Source of the DNA: Leminorella richardii
GTDB lineage: Bacteria; Pseudomonadota; Gammaproteobacteria; Enterobacterales; Enterobacteriaceae
DNA: 64,000 nt
Direction of reading: 5' to 3'
Assembly: GCF_900478135.1 (NCBI RefSeq)
Contig: NZ_LS483470.1
Coordinates: 3,185,001-3,249,000 of the forward strand
Of the stretch, positions 52,764-62,414 are shown one piece after another. The number at the start of each line of letters is the position of its first letter. The stretch's first letter is position 1. The notes below the pieces were generated by a model. That model made no database searches. It was not told the origin of the DNA and was given only the letters and a program-made list of their open reading frames with translations. Position numbers and translations under genes: made by a program.

Positions 52764-53702
52764 CTACTGGCCGACCGTTAAGCTGTGGGCAACGCGACTA
52801 AACTCCGGCATAAACTGCTCACTCAGTTCCGCTTTCACGATCCCCTTAATGACATAGTACCCATCGGCAGAAACGACAATAGCCTGATAAACCTTCACCG
52901 GACGGTGATTACGAGCGTCTTCAGCATTAGCCTGTAGCTCAACAGCATCCAGCCCGCCTATTTTCAGGCTCTTCACGCTACCTTTCACAACTTCGGCTTC
53001 AATGAGTGATGCGGTGCTCTTTAGGTGCTTCTCAGCAAACGCCGCCAGATCGCCGGTTTCAACTTTGCCAAATGAAGGTGCGATAACCAGCAGAGGTTCA
53101 GCGCTTTCTGATGGGAACGGGTCGCCTGGGCGAGTCATCGCCAGAGCCGTATTCATACGCTTGGTAATCTTCAGGCTTTCGCTTTCCTGAATCTTGTAGC
53201 TTAGGCCATCCAGGCTCACTTGATTTCTTAGCGCATCCTGAACCTCAATGCTCAACAAAGCCTCTTTAATCTTTGCTCCTTCATCCGCATCGTTGGCCGC
53301 CCGAAAGGTTCCTACCAGCATCAGAGTGCCCTTCTCGTCACCCTGTAATAAAATCCACTTGTGATAGACATCATTCCCAGCGCGCTGTGAAATCTTATAC
53401 AGCCAGAGCTTTTTCCCCTGATGCTCCGCCTGTTCTGATCCTAAAATGCTCACGCCCTTGACGGTTAGCAGGTCAGGAATAAAGCCGTGCTGTACTTCAC
53501 CCAGCGAAGAAGGCATTTCAGTCGCCATAATAGAGGCGCCGCTTTTTTCATTAAAGTAGCCGGAGAACTGCGCTGAAGGAATAAACCCTTCAGGAGGATT
53601 AATCGATGCGGCAATACCGGGGATCTTTTCCAGCGCCTGCGCCGAGCTTATGAAACCAATGAGGGAAAAAAGCAGTGCAGCCGCTAAACGGTGAATCTTC
53701 AT
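52764..53702 (-). CDS. Secreted protein of unknown function between ftsH and folP
   Basis: This roughly 312-residue protein has a clear signal peptide (IHRLAAALLFSLIGFISSAQA). A periplasmic body follows with no cysteine-rich or catalytic motif I recognise. The LSIEVQDALRNQ region and repeated 'Y-V-I' strands suggest an alpha/beta fold. ATG at 53702 is chosen for the signal peptide, though GGAG is a little far; an ATG six codons upstream is also possible. It sits 58 bases before folP on the same strand, behind the ftsH terminator, so it may head the folP-glmM transcript. Function unknown. Confidence 0.7.
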   Translation of the reverse strand: MKIHRLAAALLFSLIGFISSAQALEKIPGIAASINPPEGFIPSAQFSGYFNEKSGASIMATEMPSSLGEVQHGFIPDLLTVKGVSILGSEQAEHQGKKLWLYKISQRAGNDVYHKWILLQGDEKGTLMLVGTFRAANDADEGAKIKEALLSIEVQDALRNQVSLDGLSYKIQESESLKITKRMNTALAMTRPGDPFPSESAEPLLVIAPSFGKVETGDLAAFAEKHLKSTASLIEAEVVKGSVKSLKIGGLDAVELQANAEDARNHRPVKVYQAIVVSADGYYVIKGIVKAELSEQFMPEFSRVAHSLTVGQ

Positions 53703-53869
53703 AGCGCAATGTAACTCCATGATGTCATTAACAGTCCCTGAGCATAAGAAAACGCCGTTTCTGACTTTCACAGTATCGACATTTTCAACCGCGTCCTACG
53801 GCGATATAGCCCAATATCCGGACGTTACAATACCACATTGCTCCCTTTGCCGCTGTCGTTTCTTGAGTC

Positions 53870-53904
53870 AAAAAAAACGGCTCTCCGTTTAACCGGAGAG
53901 CCGT
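53870..53904 (-). terminator. ftsH terminator
   Basis: An 11-bp perfect stem ACGGCTCTCCG / CGGAGAGCCGT with a 6-base loop is followed by eight T on the minus strand, 23 bases after the ftsH stop. Confidence 0.92.
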
Positions 53905-53927
53905 TGGATACTGCCGCTCAGCGAATG

Positions 53928-55868
53928 TTACATTGCTGGCTTATCGCTGGGTGCGTTTTTATTGAACTCAGGCGACGGCTTGTCTTCAGACGCCGGCGGT
54001 GGGTTCTGTGCGCTACCCGCAGGCGGCTGCTTCATGCCGCCGTTTTGGGCATCATCCCAACCAGCCGGTGTGCGAACTTCACGGCGAGCCATCAAATCGT
54101 CAATCTGCGGAGCGTCAATGGTTTCGAACTTCATCAGCGCATCCTTCATTGAGTGAAGGATATCCATGTTTTCTTCTAGGATCTTTCTGGCTCTCTGATA
54201 GTTGTGCTCAATGATGGCTTTCACTTCCTGATCGATGATGCGTGCCGTTTCGTCAGACATGTGCTTGCTCTTCGATACAGAACGCCCCAGGAATACTTCA
54301 CCCTCTTCTTCCGCATACAGCAGCGGCCCAAGCTTCTCAGAGAAGCCCCACTGGGTCACCATGTTGCGGGCGATAGAGGTCGCCACTTTGATATCGTTGG
54401 AGGCGCCCGTAGACACCTTTTCCACTCCGTAAATCAGCTCTTCTGCCAAACGACCGCCGTACAGCGTTGAAATGCGGCTTTCCAGCTTCTGACGGTTTTC
54501 ACTGATGGCATCGCCTTCCGGCAGGAAGAACGTTACGCCCAGCGCGCGACCGCGAGGAATAATCGTTACCTTGTGCACTGGGTCGTGTTCCGGAACCAGA
54601 CGACCGATGATCGCATGGCCCGCTTCGTGGTAGGCAGTAGACTCTTTCTGCTCTTCCGTCATCACCAGCGAACGGCGCTCAGCGCCCATCATGATTTTGT
54701 CTTTGGCTTTTTCAAACTCGACCATCGACACAACGCGCTTCTTGGTCCGGGCTGCAAACAGCGCCGCTTCGTTAACCAGGTTAGCCAAGTCAGCGCCGGA
54801 GAATCCCGGAGTACCGCGAGCAATCACGGATTCGTCCACGTCCGGAGAAACCGGCACGCGACGCATGTGTACTTTCAGGATCTGAGCGCGACCGCGAACG
54901 TCCGGCAGACCAACAACAACCTGACGGTCAAAGCGACCCGGGCGCAGCAGCGCAGGGTCAAGCACGTCTGGGCGGTTGGTCGCAGCGATAACGATAACGC
55001 CTTCGTTGCCTTCAAAACCGTCCATCTCAACCAGCATCTGGTTCAGCGTCTGTTCACGCTCATCGTGACCACCGCCTAAGCCAGCGCCGCGCTGACGGCC
55101 AACGGCGTCAATTTCATCGATAAAGATGATGCAGGGAGCGGCTTTCTTGGCCTGTTCAAACATGTCGCGAACGCGGGATGCACCCACACCCACGAACATT
55201 TCAACGAAGTCAGAGCCGGAAATAGTGAAAAACGGCACTTTCGCTTCGCCGGCAATCGCTTTGGCCAGCAGGGTTTTACCGGTGCCCGGAGGCCCCACCA
55301 TCAAAATGCCTTTCGGGATCTTGCCGCCCAGCTTTTGGAAACGGCTCGGCTCACGCAGAAACTCAACCAGCTCGCTGACGTCTTCTTTGGCTTCATCGCA
55401 GCCCGCTACGTCAGCAAAGGTGGTTTTGATCTGTTCTTCCGTCAGCATGCGCGCCTTGCTTTTACCGAACGACATGGCGCCTTTACCGCCGCCGCCCTGC
55501 ATTTGGCGCATAAAGAATATCCAGACGCCGATAAGCAGCAGCATTGGGAACCAGGAAATGAATACCTGTTGCAGGAAGCCCTGCTGTTCCGGCGGCTCAC
55601 CAACCGTCTTGACGTTATTTTTCAACAGCAGGCTCAGCAGAAGAGGATCTTCCGTCGGCATATAGGTAGTGCGCGGAGAATCGTCAGCCATCTTGTACTT
55701 GATCTCACGCCCGCTGATTCTGGCCTCTTTCACCTGCTTATTGCTGACCTGAGACATAAACTCGGTATAGTCAGTACGGCTCCCGCCGGTCTCACTCGTG
55801 CCGAAGCTCTGGAACACTGTCATCAGAACAACTGCAATAACCAGCCAGAGAATTAGGTTCTTCGCCAT
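53928..55868 (-). CDS. ftsH: ATP-dependent membrane zinc metalloprotease FtsH
   Basis: The 646-residue inner-membrane protease degrades LpxC, sigma-32 and misassembled membrane proteins. Two transmembrane helices (residues about 4-22 and 100-120) flank a periplasmic domain. The AAA domain has Walker A GPPGTGKT and SRH, and the protease domain has the zinc site HEAGH. The C-terminal tail is Pro/Asn-rich. The ATG at 55868 gives MAKNLILWLV as in E. coli; a TTG three codons earlier is an alternative. It follows rlmE by 61 bases. Confidence 0.97.
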   Translation of the reverse strand: MAKNLILWLVIAVVLMTVFQSFGTSETGGSRTDYTEFMSQVSNKQVKEARISGREIKYKMADDSPRTTYMPTEDPLLLSLLLKNNVKTVGEPPEQQGFLQQVFISWFPMLLLIGVWIFFMRQMQGGGGKGAMSFGKSKARMLTEEQIKTTFADVAGCDEAKEDVSELVEFLREPSRFQKLGGKIPKGILMVGPPGTGKTLLAKAIAGEAKVPFFTISGSDFVEMFVGVGASRVRDMFEQAKKAAPCIIFIDEIDAVGRQRGAGLGGGHDEREQTLNQMLVEMDGFEGNEGVIVIAATNRPDVLDPALLRPGRFDRQVVVGLPDVRGRAQILKVHMRRVPVSPDVDESVIARGTPGFSGADLANLVNEAALFAARTKKRVVSMVEFEKAKDKIMMGAERRSLVMTEEQKESTAYHEAGHAIIGRLVPEHDPVHKVTIIPRGRALGVTFFLPEGDAISENRQKLESRISTLYGGRLAEELIYGVEKVSTGASNDIKVATSIARNMVTQWGFSEKLGPLLYAEEEGEVFLGRSVSKSKHMSDETARIIDQEVKAIIEHNYQRARKILEENMDILHSMKDALMKFETIDAPQIDDLMARREVRTPAGWDDAQNGGMKQPPAGSAQNPPPASEDKPSPEFNKNAPSDKPAM

Positions 55869-55929
55869 ATCACTCAAGGAATTAACCTCATATTACAATG
55901 GTGTTAACGTAACAATACGCGTTAGGGTA

Positions 55930-56559
55930 CTATAGTTTGCGCCCAGTCGCTACAATGTATACTTCACGGGAACGGGCTCGAGAAGCATCAGGTTTACGAA
56001 TCTTTACTTTGGTAAACAACGAACGGATTTCACGTAGGTACTCGTCAAACCCCTCCCCCTGGAAAACCTTAACAACAAAGCTTCCACCCGGCGCCAGCAC
56101 GTCTTTACTCATTTCCAGCGCCAATTCGACCAAATACATCGCCTTGGGGATGTCAACCGCTGGCATGCCGCTCATATTAGGCGCCATGTCGGACATCACG
56201 ACCTGAACTTTACTTTCCCCGACCCTTTCCAACAGCGCCTTAAGCACCATCTCATCACGAAAGTCGCCCTGAAGAAAATCGACACCGACGATAGGATCCA
56301 TAGGTAAAAGATCGCAGGCGATAATTCTCCCCTGCCCGCCGATTTGCGTCACCGCATACTGCGACCATCCGCCGGGCGCAGCCCCTAGGTCAACAACGGT
56401 CATGCCGGGCTTAAACAGCCGGTCGGTCTGCTGTATTTCATCAAGCTTGAACCACGCCCGTGAGCGAAGGCCCTTTTTCTGTGCCTGCTGAACGTATTTG
56501 TCGTTAAAGTGTTCCTGTAGCCAGCGCGTCGAGCTGGCTGAACGCTTTTTATTACCCAT
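55930..56559 (-). CDS. rlmE: 23S rRNA 2'-O-methyltransferase RlmE (FtsJ)
   Basis: The 209-residue heat-shock methyltransferase modifies U2552 of 23S rRNA. The SAM-binding motif VVDLGAAPGGWSQYAV and catalytic MSDMAPNMSG are present. The start MGNKKRSASSTRWLQEHF at 56559 equals the E. coli length; an upstream in-frame extension is unlikely. It is upstream of ftsH and divergent from yhbY. Confidence 0.97.
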   Translation of the reverse strand: MGNKKRSASSTRWLQEHFNDKYVQQAQKKGLRSRAWFKLDEIQQTDRLFKPGMTVVDLGAAPGGWSQYAVTQIGGQGRIIACDLLPMDPIVGVDFLQGDFRDEMVLKALLERVGESKVQVVMSDMAPNMSGMPAVDIPKAMYLVELALEMSKDVLAPGGSFVVKVFQGEGFDEYLREIRSLFTKVKIRKPDASRARSREVYIVATGRKL

Positions 56560-56680
56560 TTGGTTTTCCAACTGTACTAATATTAGGGTGCATTCCAACT
56601 TCACGCCAAGTTGGTGCTAAGTGTCAGATGGCGGTAGAATATGCCGTTTTCAACCCCAACAGCAAATCGACATTAAGACA

Positions 56681-56974
56681 ATGAACTTATCTAACAAGCA
56701 AAAGCAGCACCTAAAGGGCCTGGCACACCCGCTAAAGCCGGTCGTCATGATCGGCTCCAACGGCCTGACTGAGGGCGTTCTCGCCGAAATCGAACAGGCT
56801 CTGGAGCATCACGAACTGCTCAAAGTCAAGATTTCAACGGAAGAGCGAGAAACCAAAATGCTGATCGTCGATGCTATCGTTCGGGAAACCGGTGCGTGCA
56901 ACGTGCAGGTCATCGGCAGCATGCTGGTACTTTACAAGCCCAGTAAAGACAAGAAAATCGCCCTTCCGCGCTAA
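56681..56974 (+). CDS. yhbY: RNA-binding protein YhbY (CRM domain)
   Basis: The 97-residue protein MNLSNKQKQHLKGLAHPLKP...LPR is a single CRM (YhbY) domain with the GxxG-like IGSNGLTEGV loop. It associates with pre-50S ribosomes. The start was chosen to match E. coli length. It is divergent from rlmE (121-base gap) and followed by a strong terminator. Confidence 0.95.
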   Translation: MNLSNKQKQHLKGLAHPLKPVVMIGSNGLTEGVLAEIEQALEHHELLKVKISTEERETKMLIVDAIVRETGACNVQVIGSMLVLYKPSKDKKIALPR

Positions 56975-57004
56975 ACCCGGACAGTTTCCCAGAGAAACCC
57001 GGAG

Positions 57005-57031
57005 AAAAAAGGCGGCCTTCGTCGCCTTTTT
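57005..57031 (+). terminator. yhbY terminator
   Basis: A stem AAAAAGGCG / CGCCTTTTT with an 8-base loop and T-tail lies 30 bases after the yhbY stop. The A-run also makes it usable by the convergent greA transcript. Confidence 0.85.
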
Positions 57032-57081
57032 CATTTCTTTACACTTGAGAGAACTAATTTTGCCTGAAAGAGAGCGTTCTC

Positions 57082-57558
57082 TTAAAGGTATTCGACGTTC
57101 AGCACTTCATATTCTACGTCACCGCCGGGGGCTTTAATAACCACCACATCGTCAGCCTCTTTGCCAATTAAACCGCGTGCCATCGGTGAGTTAACAGAAA
57201 TCAGGTTCTGTTTGAAATCAGCTTCATCATCGCCCACGATGCGGTAAACAACAACTTCTTCCGTATCCAGATTCATGACCTTTACCGTTGCGCCGAAAAT
57301 CACGCGGCCGGTGTAAGGCATTTTTGTAACGTCAATGACCTGAGCGTGGGACAGCTTTGCTTCAATTTCCTGAATTCGGCCTTCACAGAACCCCTGCTGC
57401 TCACGCGCTGCGTGGTATTCAGCATTTTCTTTCAGATCGCCGTGCTCTCTAGCATCGGCAATATCTGCAATGATTTTAGGCCGACGCACGTTTTTCAAAT
57501 GATCCAGCTCTTCGCGCAGTCGTTCTGCGCCCAGCAGCGTCATTGGAATTTGTCGCAT
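57082..57558 (-). CDS. greA: Transcription elongation factor GreA
   Basis: The 158-residue factor rescues backtracked RNA polymerase by stimulating transcript cleavage. The coiled-coil tip acidic region (EHGDLKENAEYHAAREQQGF) and C-terminal globular domain ending NVEYL are nearly identical to E. coli. It is divergent from dacB across a 311-base gap. Confidence 0.97.
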   Translation of the reverse strand: MRQIPMTLLGAERLREELDHLKNVRRPKIIADIADAREHGDLKENAEYHAAREQQGFCEGRIQEIEAKLSHAQVIDVTKMPYTGRVIFGATVKVMNLDTEEVVVYRIVGDDEADFKQNLISVNSPMARGLIGKEADDVVVIKAPGGDVEYEVLNVEYL

Positions 57559-57869
57559 ACTACTATCCCTCTAGAATCGCCGTTTTCTCTTTTAGTCACA
57601 GCGACTGTTTAAAAGCTTAAGTACCCCGCCGCACGCTCGTCCAAACAGACAAAAGCGACCCGACCCGGGTTAATCACCAGGCCAAACGGCAGTCACAGGA
57701 AGGCGCTATTTTACCTGAGAGTTCCATCGGGGTCATCGTTTAGTTTTTCGGGTTCCCCTGCTCCTCTGCCTATATAGCAATCGGGGTATAAATTAGCCGA
57801 CTAAAGCGTGATACACTCTGTTCGTCATTTTTGCACCGCGATTTGCAGATAAGCAGGTAATTATCCATT
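57559..57869. other. Divergent greA/dacB promoter region
   Basis: No gene is seen. On the minus strand TAAAAT (near 57712) is a likely greA -10, leaving a leader of about 150 bases. In E. coli a greA leader small RNA is made from this position, so a leader RNA is possible here but I cannot define its ends. dacB's promoter also lies here. Confidence 0.5.
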
Positions 57870-59300
57870 ATGCGTTTATTGAACACGTTCGGCGCCGCAC
57901 TTTGTGCGCTTAGCGCCTTTGCCCAAGCCGCAGAGGCTGACAAGTACATTGGCCTGCTGCCGGAAGGCGCATCTCTTTCACTGAAGGTTCAGAAAGTGGG
58001 CGCATCGTCTCCCGTTCTCGACTATCAGGATAAACAGCTTACCCTTCCCGCCAGCACACAAAAGGTTGTCACTGCGCTAGCGGCTCTGCTTCAACTTGGG
58101 CCAGATTTTCGCTTCGCAACGACGCTGGAAGGCGGAGCTGTCAATAACGGCACGCTAAATGGCGATCTGACTGTGCGCTTTAGCGGAGATCCAACCCTTA
58201 GCCGCCAGCAGCTGCGCAGCATGATCCAAAGCCTTAAGCAGCAGGGTGTAAAGAAAGTTTCCGGTGGGCTTGTTGTCGATACGTCAGTGTTCGCCAGCCA
58301 CGACAAAGCGCCGGGCTGGTCTTGGAACGACATGACTCAGTGCTTCAGCGCACCGGCATCAGCCGCTATTATCGATAAAAACTGCTTTTCTGTTTCTCTG
58401 CAAACCCCTAAACAGGCCGGCAGCACGGCGACAGTTCAAGTCGCTTCTTACTATCCCGTTCAGGTAAGCAGTCAGGTGAAAGTTTACCCGCGCAACGCGC
58501 CCGAAGGTCGTTTTTGTGAATTTGACGTAACGGCCGGGGAAAACCAGCGTTACAGCCTGACCGGCTGCCTGACGCCGCAGGAAAAACCCATCACGTTATC
58601 GTTTTCAATTCAGGACGGCAGTGACTACGCAGCGAAAGTGATCAAAAGCGAACTGCGCCAGGCAGGAATACAGATTGGCAACGCAGTCCGCTACCAAACT
58701 TCCCCAACTAAGCCAGGTCGCGTTCTGGCTCAAACACAGTCGGCACCGCTTCACGATCTGCTAAAAGTCATGCTAAAAAACTCAGACAACACCATCGCGG
58801 ATACGGTCTTTCGCACCATGGGCTATAAGCAGTCTGGCGTAGCGGGAACCTGGCGTTCAGGCGCCAGCGCCGTGCGTCAAATCCTGCGCAAACAGGCAGG
58901 GATCGACTTAGGCAATACCGTAATGGCCGACGGCTCTGGCCTCTCGCGCCACAACCTGATTGCGGCAGACACCATGATGCAGATCCTTCAGTACATCGCC
59001 CAGCACGACCAGCAGTTGAACTTTATCTCTATGCTGCCTACTGCCGGTCAGGACGGCACACTGCGCGCGCGCAGCGGTTTTAAAGAGGCTGGGCTAACGG
59101 GGAAAGTATCAGCTAAAACTGGCGCACTGCAGGGGGTGTATAACCTTGCGGGCTTTATGACCACAGCCAGCGGAGAGCGGATTGCCTTCGTACAGTTCCT
59201 GTCAGGATACGCAATGACGCCGCAGGAAAGAGGGAACAGTAAAAAGACCCTGTCCGGATTTGAAAGCACACTCTATCGGGATATTTATAGCGCTAACTGA
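57870..59300 (+). CDS. dacB: D-alanyl-D-alanine carboxypeptidase/endopeptidase (PBP4)
   Basis: The 476-residue periplasmic penicillin-binding protein trims and cleaves peptidoglycan peptides. It has a signal peptide (residues 1-20), SxxK at S62-K65 (PASTQK), SDN at 305-307 and KTG in SAKTGALQGV near residue 416. The large inserted domain between SxxK and SDN is normal for PBP4. It is followed by a terminator shared with the convergent obgE. Confidence 0.96.
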   Translation: MRLLNTFGAALCALSAFAQAAEADKYIGLLPEGASLSLKVQKVGASSPVLDYQDKQLTLPASTQKVVTALAALLQLGPDFRFATTLEGGAVNNGTLNGDLTVRFSGDPTLSRQQLRSMIQSLKQQGVKKVSGGLVVDTSVFASHDKAPGWSWNDMTQCFSAPASAAIIDKNCFSVSLQTPKQAGSTATVQVASYYPVQVSSQVKVYPRNAPEGRFCEFDVTAGENQRYSLTGCLTPQEKPITLSFSIQDGSDYAAKVIKSELRQAGIQIGNAVRYQTSPTKPGRVLAQTQSAPLHDLLKVMLKNSDNTIADTVFRTMGYKQSGVAGTWRSGASAVRQILRKQAGIDLGNTVMADGSGLSRHNLIAADTMMQILQYIAQHDQQLNFISMLPTAGQDGTLRARSGFKEAGLTGKVSAKTGALQGVYNLAGFMTTASGERIAFVQFLSGYAMTPQERGNSKKTLSGFESTLYRDIYSAN

Positions 59301-59315
59301 TCGTGAGTGAGAATT

Positions 59316-59348
59316 AAAAAAGCCGCGAATGGTATTCGCGGCCTTTTC
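59316..59348. terminator. Bidirectional terminator between dacB and obgE
   Basis: A perfect 9-bp stem GCCGCGAAT / ATTCGCGGC with a 3-base loop is flanked by an A-run and a T-run, so it serves both convergent genes. Confidence 0.88.
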
Positions 59349-59363
59349 ATTTTTAAAGAGACA

Positions 59364-60548
59364 TTAGCGCTCGTAAATAATCTCTACGCCTTCGTCGTCT
59401 TCATCATCCCAGTCGTCCCAATCGTCATCATCTTCGTCGTCAACAACGTGGGCGTCAGCGTTGCTCAGCTGGGTACGATGGTAGTCATCCCACATGAACT
59501 CGGCCTTTTCAGGTTCAGCGTCTTTTTCGACGAGCTCTTTAGGGTTCGCATTCAGGAACGCCATGATGTCCCAGCAAAGCGCAGTGATCCCTTCCCGATT
59601 AGCCGCGGAAATCAGATAATATTTGTCTTCCCAGCCCAGCGAGTCGGCAATTGCCTTGGCTCTAGCCTCTGCTTCTCCAGCATCCAGCAGGTCAACCTTA
59701 TTGAACACCAGCCAGCGCGGCTTTTGCGCCAGCTTTTCGCTGTACTGCTGTAGCTCATTGAGAATAACGTGAGCGTTTTCAACCGGATCGGACTCATCGA
59801 TTGGCGCAATGTCAATCAGGTGCAGCAGAACGCGACAGCGTTCAAGGTGCTTAAGAAAGCGAATTCCCAGCCCTGCGCCGTCAGAAGCGCCTTCAATAAG
59901 CCCAGGAATGTCGGCAACAACGAAGCTCTGCTCACTGTCCATACGCACGACACCCAGACTTGGGACAAGCGTAGTAAACGGATAGTCAGCGACCTTCGGC
60001 TTGGCGGCAGAAACCGCGCGAATAAACGTAGACTTGCCGGCATTAGGCAAACCCAGCATGCCGACGTCAGCCAACAGCATCAGCTCCAGCAGCAACTCGC
60101 GCTTGTCCCCCGGCGTACCGTTGGTTTTTTGGCGCGGTGTCCGGTTAACCGAAGATTTGAACCGCAGGTTGCCCAAGCCGTGAAAACCGCCCTTCGCCAC
60201 CAGCAGTTTTTGGTTGTGGCTGGTCAAATCACCCAGCACCTCTCCCGTTCCCTGATCCAGAACGCGCGTTCCTACCGGCACCTTAATGGTGATATCCTGA
60301 CCCCGACGACCAGTACAGGCCTTGCTCTGGCCGTTCTGCCCGCGCTCAGCGCGGAATGACTTCTCAAAACGATAGTCAATCAGCGTATTTAGGTTTTCAT
60401 CGGCCAGCATAAACACATCGCCGCCGTCACCGCCGTCACCGCCGTCCGGGCCGCCTTTAGGAATATATTTTTCCCGGCGGAAGCTAACACAGCCGTTGCC
60501 ACCGTCGCCAGCCTCAACGCGAATGGCGGCTTCATCAACGAATTTCAT
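59364..60548 (-). CDS. obgE: Obg-family GTPase ObgE/CgtA
   Basis: The 394-residue essential GTPase acts in 50S maturation and stringent control. It has the glycine-rich OBG fold (GGPDGGDGGDGG), the G domain with GLPNAGKST and NKVD, and a long acidic Asp/Glu/Trp C-terminal tail as in E. coli. The ATG at 60548 (MKFVDEA) is preferred over an upstream in-frame start. It is downstream of yhbE by 100 bases. Confidence 0.97.
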   Translation of the reverse strand: MKFVDEAAIRVEAGDGGNGCVSFRREKYIPKGGPDGGDGGDGGDVFMLADENLNTLIDYRFEKSFRAERGQNGQSKACTGRRGQDITIKVPVGTRVLDQGTGEVLGDLTSHNQKLLVAKGGFHGLGNLRFKSSVNRTPRQKTNGTPGDKRELLLELMLLADVGMLGLPNAGKSTFIRAVSAAKPKVADYPFTTLVPSLGVVRMDSEQSFVVADIPGLIEGASDGAGLGIRFLKHLERCRVLLHLIDIAPIDESDPVENAHVILNELQQYSEKLAQKPRWLVFNKVDLLDAGEAEARAKAIADSLGWEDKYYLISAANREGITALCWDIMAFLNANPKELVEKDAEPEKAEFMWDDYHRTQLSNADAHVVDDEDDDDWDDWDDEDDEGVEIIYER

Positions 60549-60648
60549 TCTTACTCTCCACACGTTTGCCCGACACTGTCGGGGCACTTTCTCTCAGTCT
60601 ATCCTATTTACACATCATCGCACGCTATAGGGCGAGCAGAGGATAAAC

Positions 60649-61611
60649 CTACTTAATCGATATTCCCGGCCGCTTCTCTGAGCGCCGAGAAAACAGGCGA
60701 TGTCCCGCAGCAGAAAACATCGCCCCCAAAACAACAATAATAGCGCCACTATAGCCCATGACGTTCAGCACCATCATGGAGAACATGTCTGGCCACACGA
60801 CAGCTAACAGATCGGAGAAAATCAGCGTAAACAGAGGCGTCAGCGTGATCAGTGCACTAACCTGCGCCACCTGCCAGCGAGCCATTGCCTCACCGAGGGC
60901 GCCATAGGCCACCAGAGTATTGAGCCCGCAAAACGCCAGGCACGCCAACTGCCAGCCGTTCAGATTAAATATCTCTGATGGCGTAGCTAAAGGCGTAACA
61001 AAAATTGTGCTCAACACATACAGTAAAAACAGAATCTGGGATGCTGAAAGCCTTCGCTGCAGTATCTTTTGCGCTACGCCGTAGGCAACCCACACCACCG
61101 AAGCACACACGCCGAGCAGTACGCCCATAGTGTAGTCTGTCAGACGGGTAAAAATCTCGATCAGGTTGGTATTAAAAAACATCACCATGCCAACTACCAG
61201 CGTGATAGCGCCAATAATTTGCGTAATGCGCATCGTCTCTTTCAGGATCAGCACGCTGGCAAACAGCATGCCTATCGGTGAAAGCTGCCCAATAACTTGG
61301 GAAGCCGTCGGCGTCAGGTACTGTAGCGCCGAGCTGAAGAAGACAAAGTTACCTACTAGACCCAGCGCGGCGATCAGTAGAATAATCAGCCAACGCGGAC
61401 GACGAAACAGCTTCAATCTGGGCAGCTTGCGCTGAAACGCCAACACTAATCCTAAGCCTACCGATGAAATAATGAACCGATACCAAACCAGAGTATACGG
61501 CGTCATATCGGGGAAAAGCTGTTTCATTGCAATAGGTACGGCACCCCACAACACGGCGGTGATTAAAGCGAACGTAACGCCTAATGCCATACTTTGCTTA
61601 ACTTGAGACAT
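60649..61611 (-). CDS. yhbE: EamA/DMT-family transporter YhbE
   Basis: The 320-residue inner-membrane protein has ten predicted transmembrane helices in two EamA repeats, with LTPTASQVIGQLSPIGM and GALGEAMARWQ typical of YhbE. Drug/metabolite transporters of this type export small molecules; the substrate of YhbE is unknown. The start at 61611 (MSQVKQS) is chosen; an upstream frame begins inside the leader. It lies between rpmA and obgE as in E. coli. Confidence 0.93.
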   Translation of the reverse strand: MSQVKQSMALGVTFALITAVLWGAVPIAMKQLFPDMTPYTLVWYRFIISSVGLGLVLAFQRKLPRLKLFRRPRWLIILLIAALGLVGNFVFFSSALQYLTPTASQVIGQLSPIGMLFASVLILKETMRITQIIGAITLVVGMVMFFNTNLIEIFTRLTDYTMGVLLGVCASVVWVAYGVAQKILQRRLSASQILFLLYVLSTIFVTPLATPSEIFNLNGWQLACLAFCGLNTLVAYGALGEAMARWQVAQVSALITLTPLFTLIFSDLLAVVWPDMFSMMVLNVMGYSGAIIVVLGAMFSAAGHRLFSRRSEKRPGISIK

Positions 61612-61773
61612 TGCCCAACGGCTCCGAGATGAAAAAAAACCATGCACTGACCGCCAGCCGAAACGAAGACTGACGGTTTTTCAACCAACAGGATAACATA
61701 AACTCTATGCTAAATAATTCAAGCCTTCGGCGAGTGCCTTCCTGCTGACCTGAAGTACGGAGAGTATGCAAAT

Positions 61774-61801
61774 AAAAAGCCCTGCAATGTCATTGCAGGG
61801 C
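61774..61801 (-). terminator. rplU-rpmA terminator
   Basis: A perfect 11-bp stem GCCCTGCAATG / CATTGCAGGGC with a one-base spacer is followed by five T on the minus strand, 25 bases after rpmA. Confidence 0.88.
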
Positions 61802-61825
61802 CTTAAGTCTCTAAAGCTCGAAAAA

Positions 61826-62083
61826 TTATTCAGCAACGATGCTGATGAACTTACGGTTTTTCGGGCCTTTTACTTCAAACTTCACTTTGCCGTCGATTAA
61901 TGCAAACAGCGTATGGTCGCGACCGCAACCAACGTTGGTGCCCGCGTGGAACTTAGTCCCACGTTGACGAACCAGAATGTTGCCAGCAAGAATAGATTCG
62001 CCGCCAAAACGTTTTACGCCAAGGCGTTTGCTTTCAGAATCGCGGCCGTTTCGTGAGGAACCGCCAGCCTTTTTATGTGCCAT
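61826..62083 (-). CDS. rpmA: 50S ribosomal protein L27
   Basis: The 85-residue protein MAHKKAGGSSRNGRDSESKR... has the full-length N-terminus that reaches the peptidyl transferase centre. It follows rplU by 19 bases. Confidence 0.98.
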   Translation of the reverse strand: MAHKKAGGSSRNGRDSESKRLGVKRFGGESILAGNILVRQRGTKFHAGTNVGCGRDHTLFALIDGKVKFEVKGPKNRKFISIVAE

Positions 62084-62102
62084 TTATCCGCTCTCCTATA
62101 CC

Positions 62103-62414
62103 TTAAGCGCTGATACCAGTGATTTTAACATCAGTAAACCACTGACGGTGGCCCTGTTGCTTACGGTAGTGCTTACGACGACGGAACTTAACGATCTTAA
62201 CTTTATCGCCACGACCGTGCGCCACAACTTCTGCCTTAATCTTGCTGCCGTCTACGAATGGAACGCCGATTTTAACGCCATCACCATTTGCGACCATCAT
62301 CACCTGATCAAACTCAATCGTTTCACCAGTTGCGACATCCAGCTTTTCCAAGCGAACGGTCTGACCTTCGCTTACTCGGTGTTGTTTGCCACCACTTTGG
62401 AAAACCGCGTACAT
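62103..62414 (-). CDS. rplU: 50S ribosomal protein L21
   Basis: The 103-residue protein MYAVFQSGGKQHRVSEGQTV...ITGISA is full length. It is the first gene of the rplU-rpmA pair and divergent from ispB across 253 bases that hold both promoters. Confidence 0.98.
   Translation of the reverse strand: MYAVFQSGGKQHRVSEGQTVRLEKLDVATGETIEFDQVMMVANGDGVKIGVPFVDGSKIKAEVVAHGRGDKVKIVKFRRRKHYRKQQGHRQWFTDVKITGISA

Noticed and set aside
57690..57770. Minus-strand AACTCTCAGG followed by AAAA near the greA promoter resembles the end of a glycine riboswitch aptamer.
   Set aside because: The second conserved glycine-aptamer segment (GCCGAAGGGGCAA-like) and the expected pairing are missing, and greA has no link to glycine. 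It is more likely promoter DNA.
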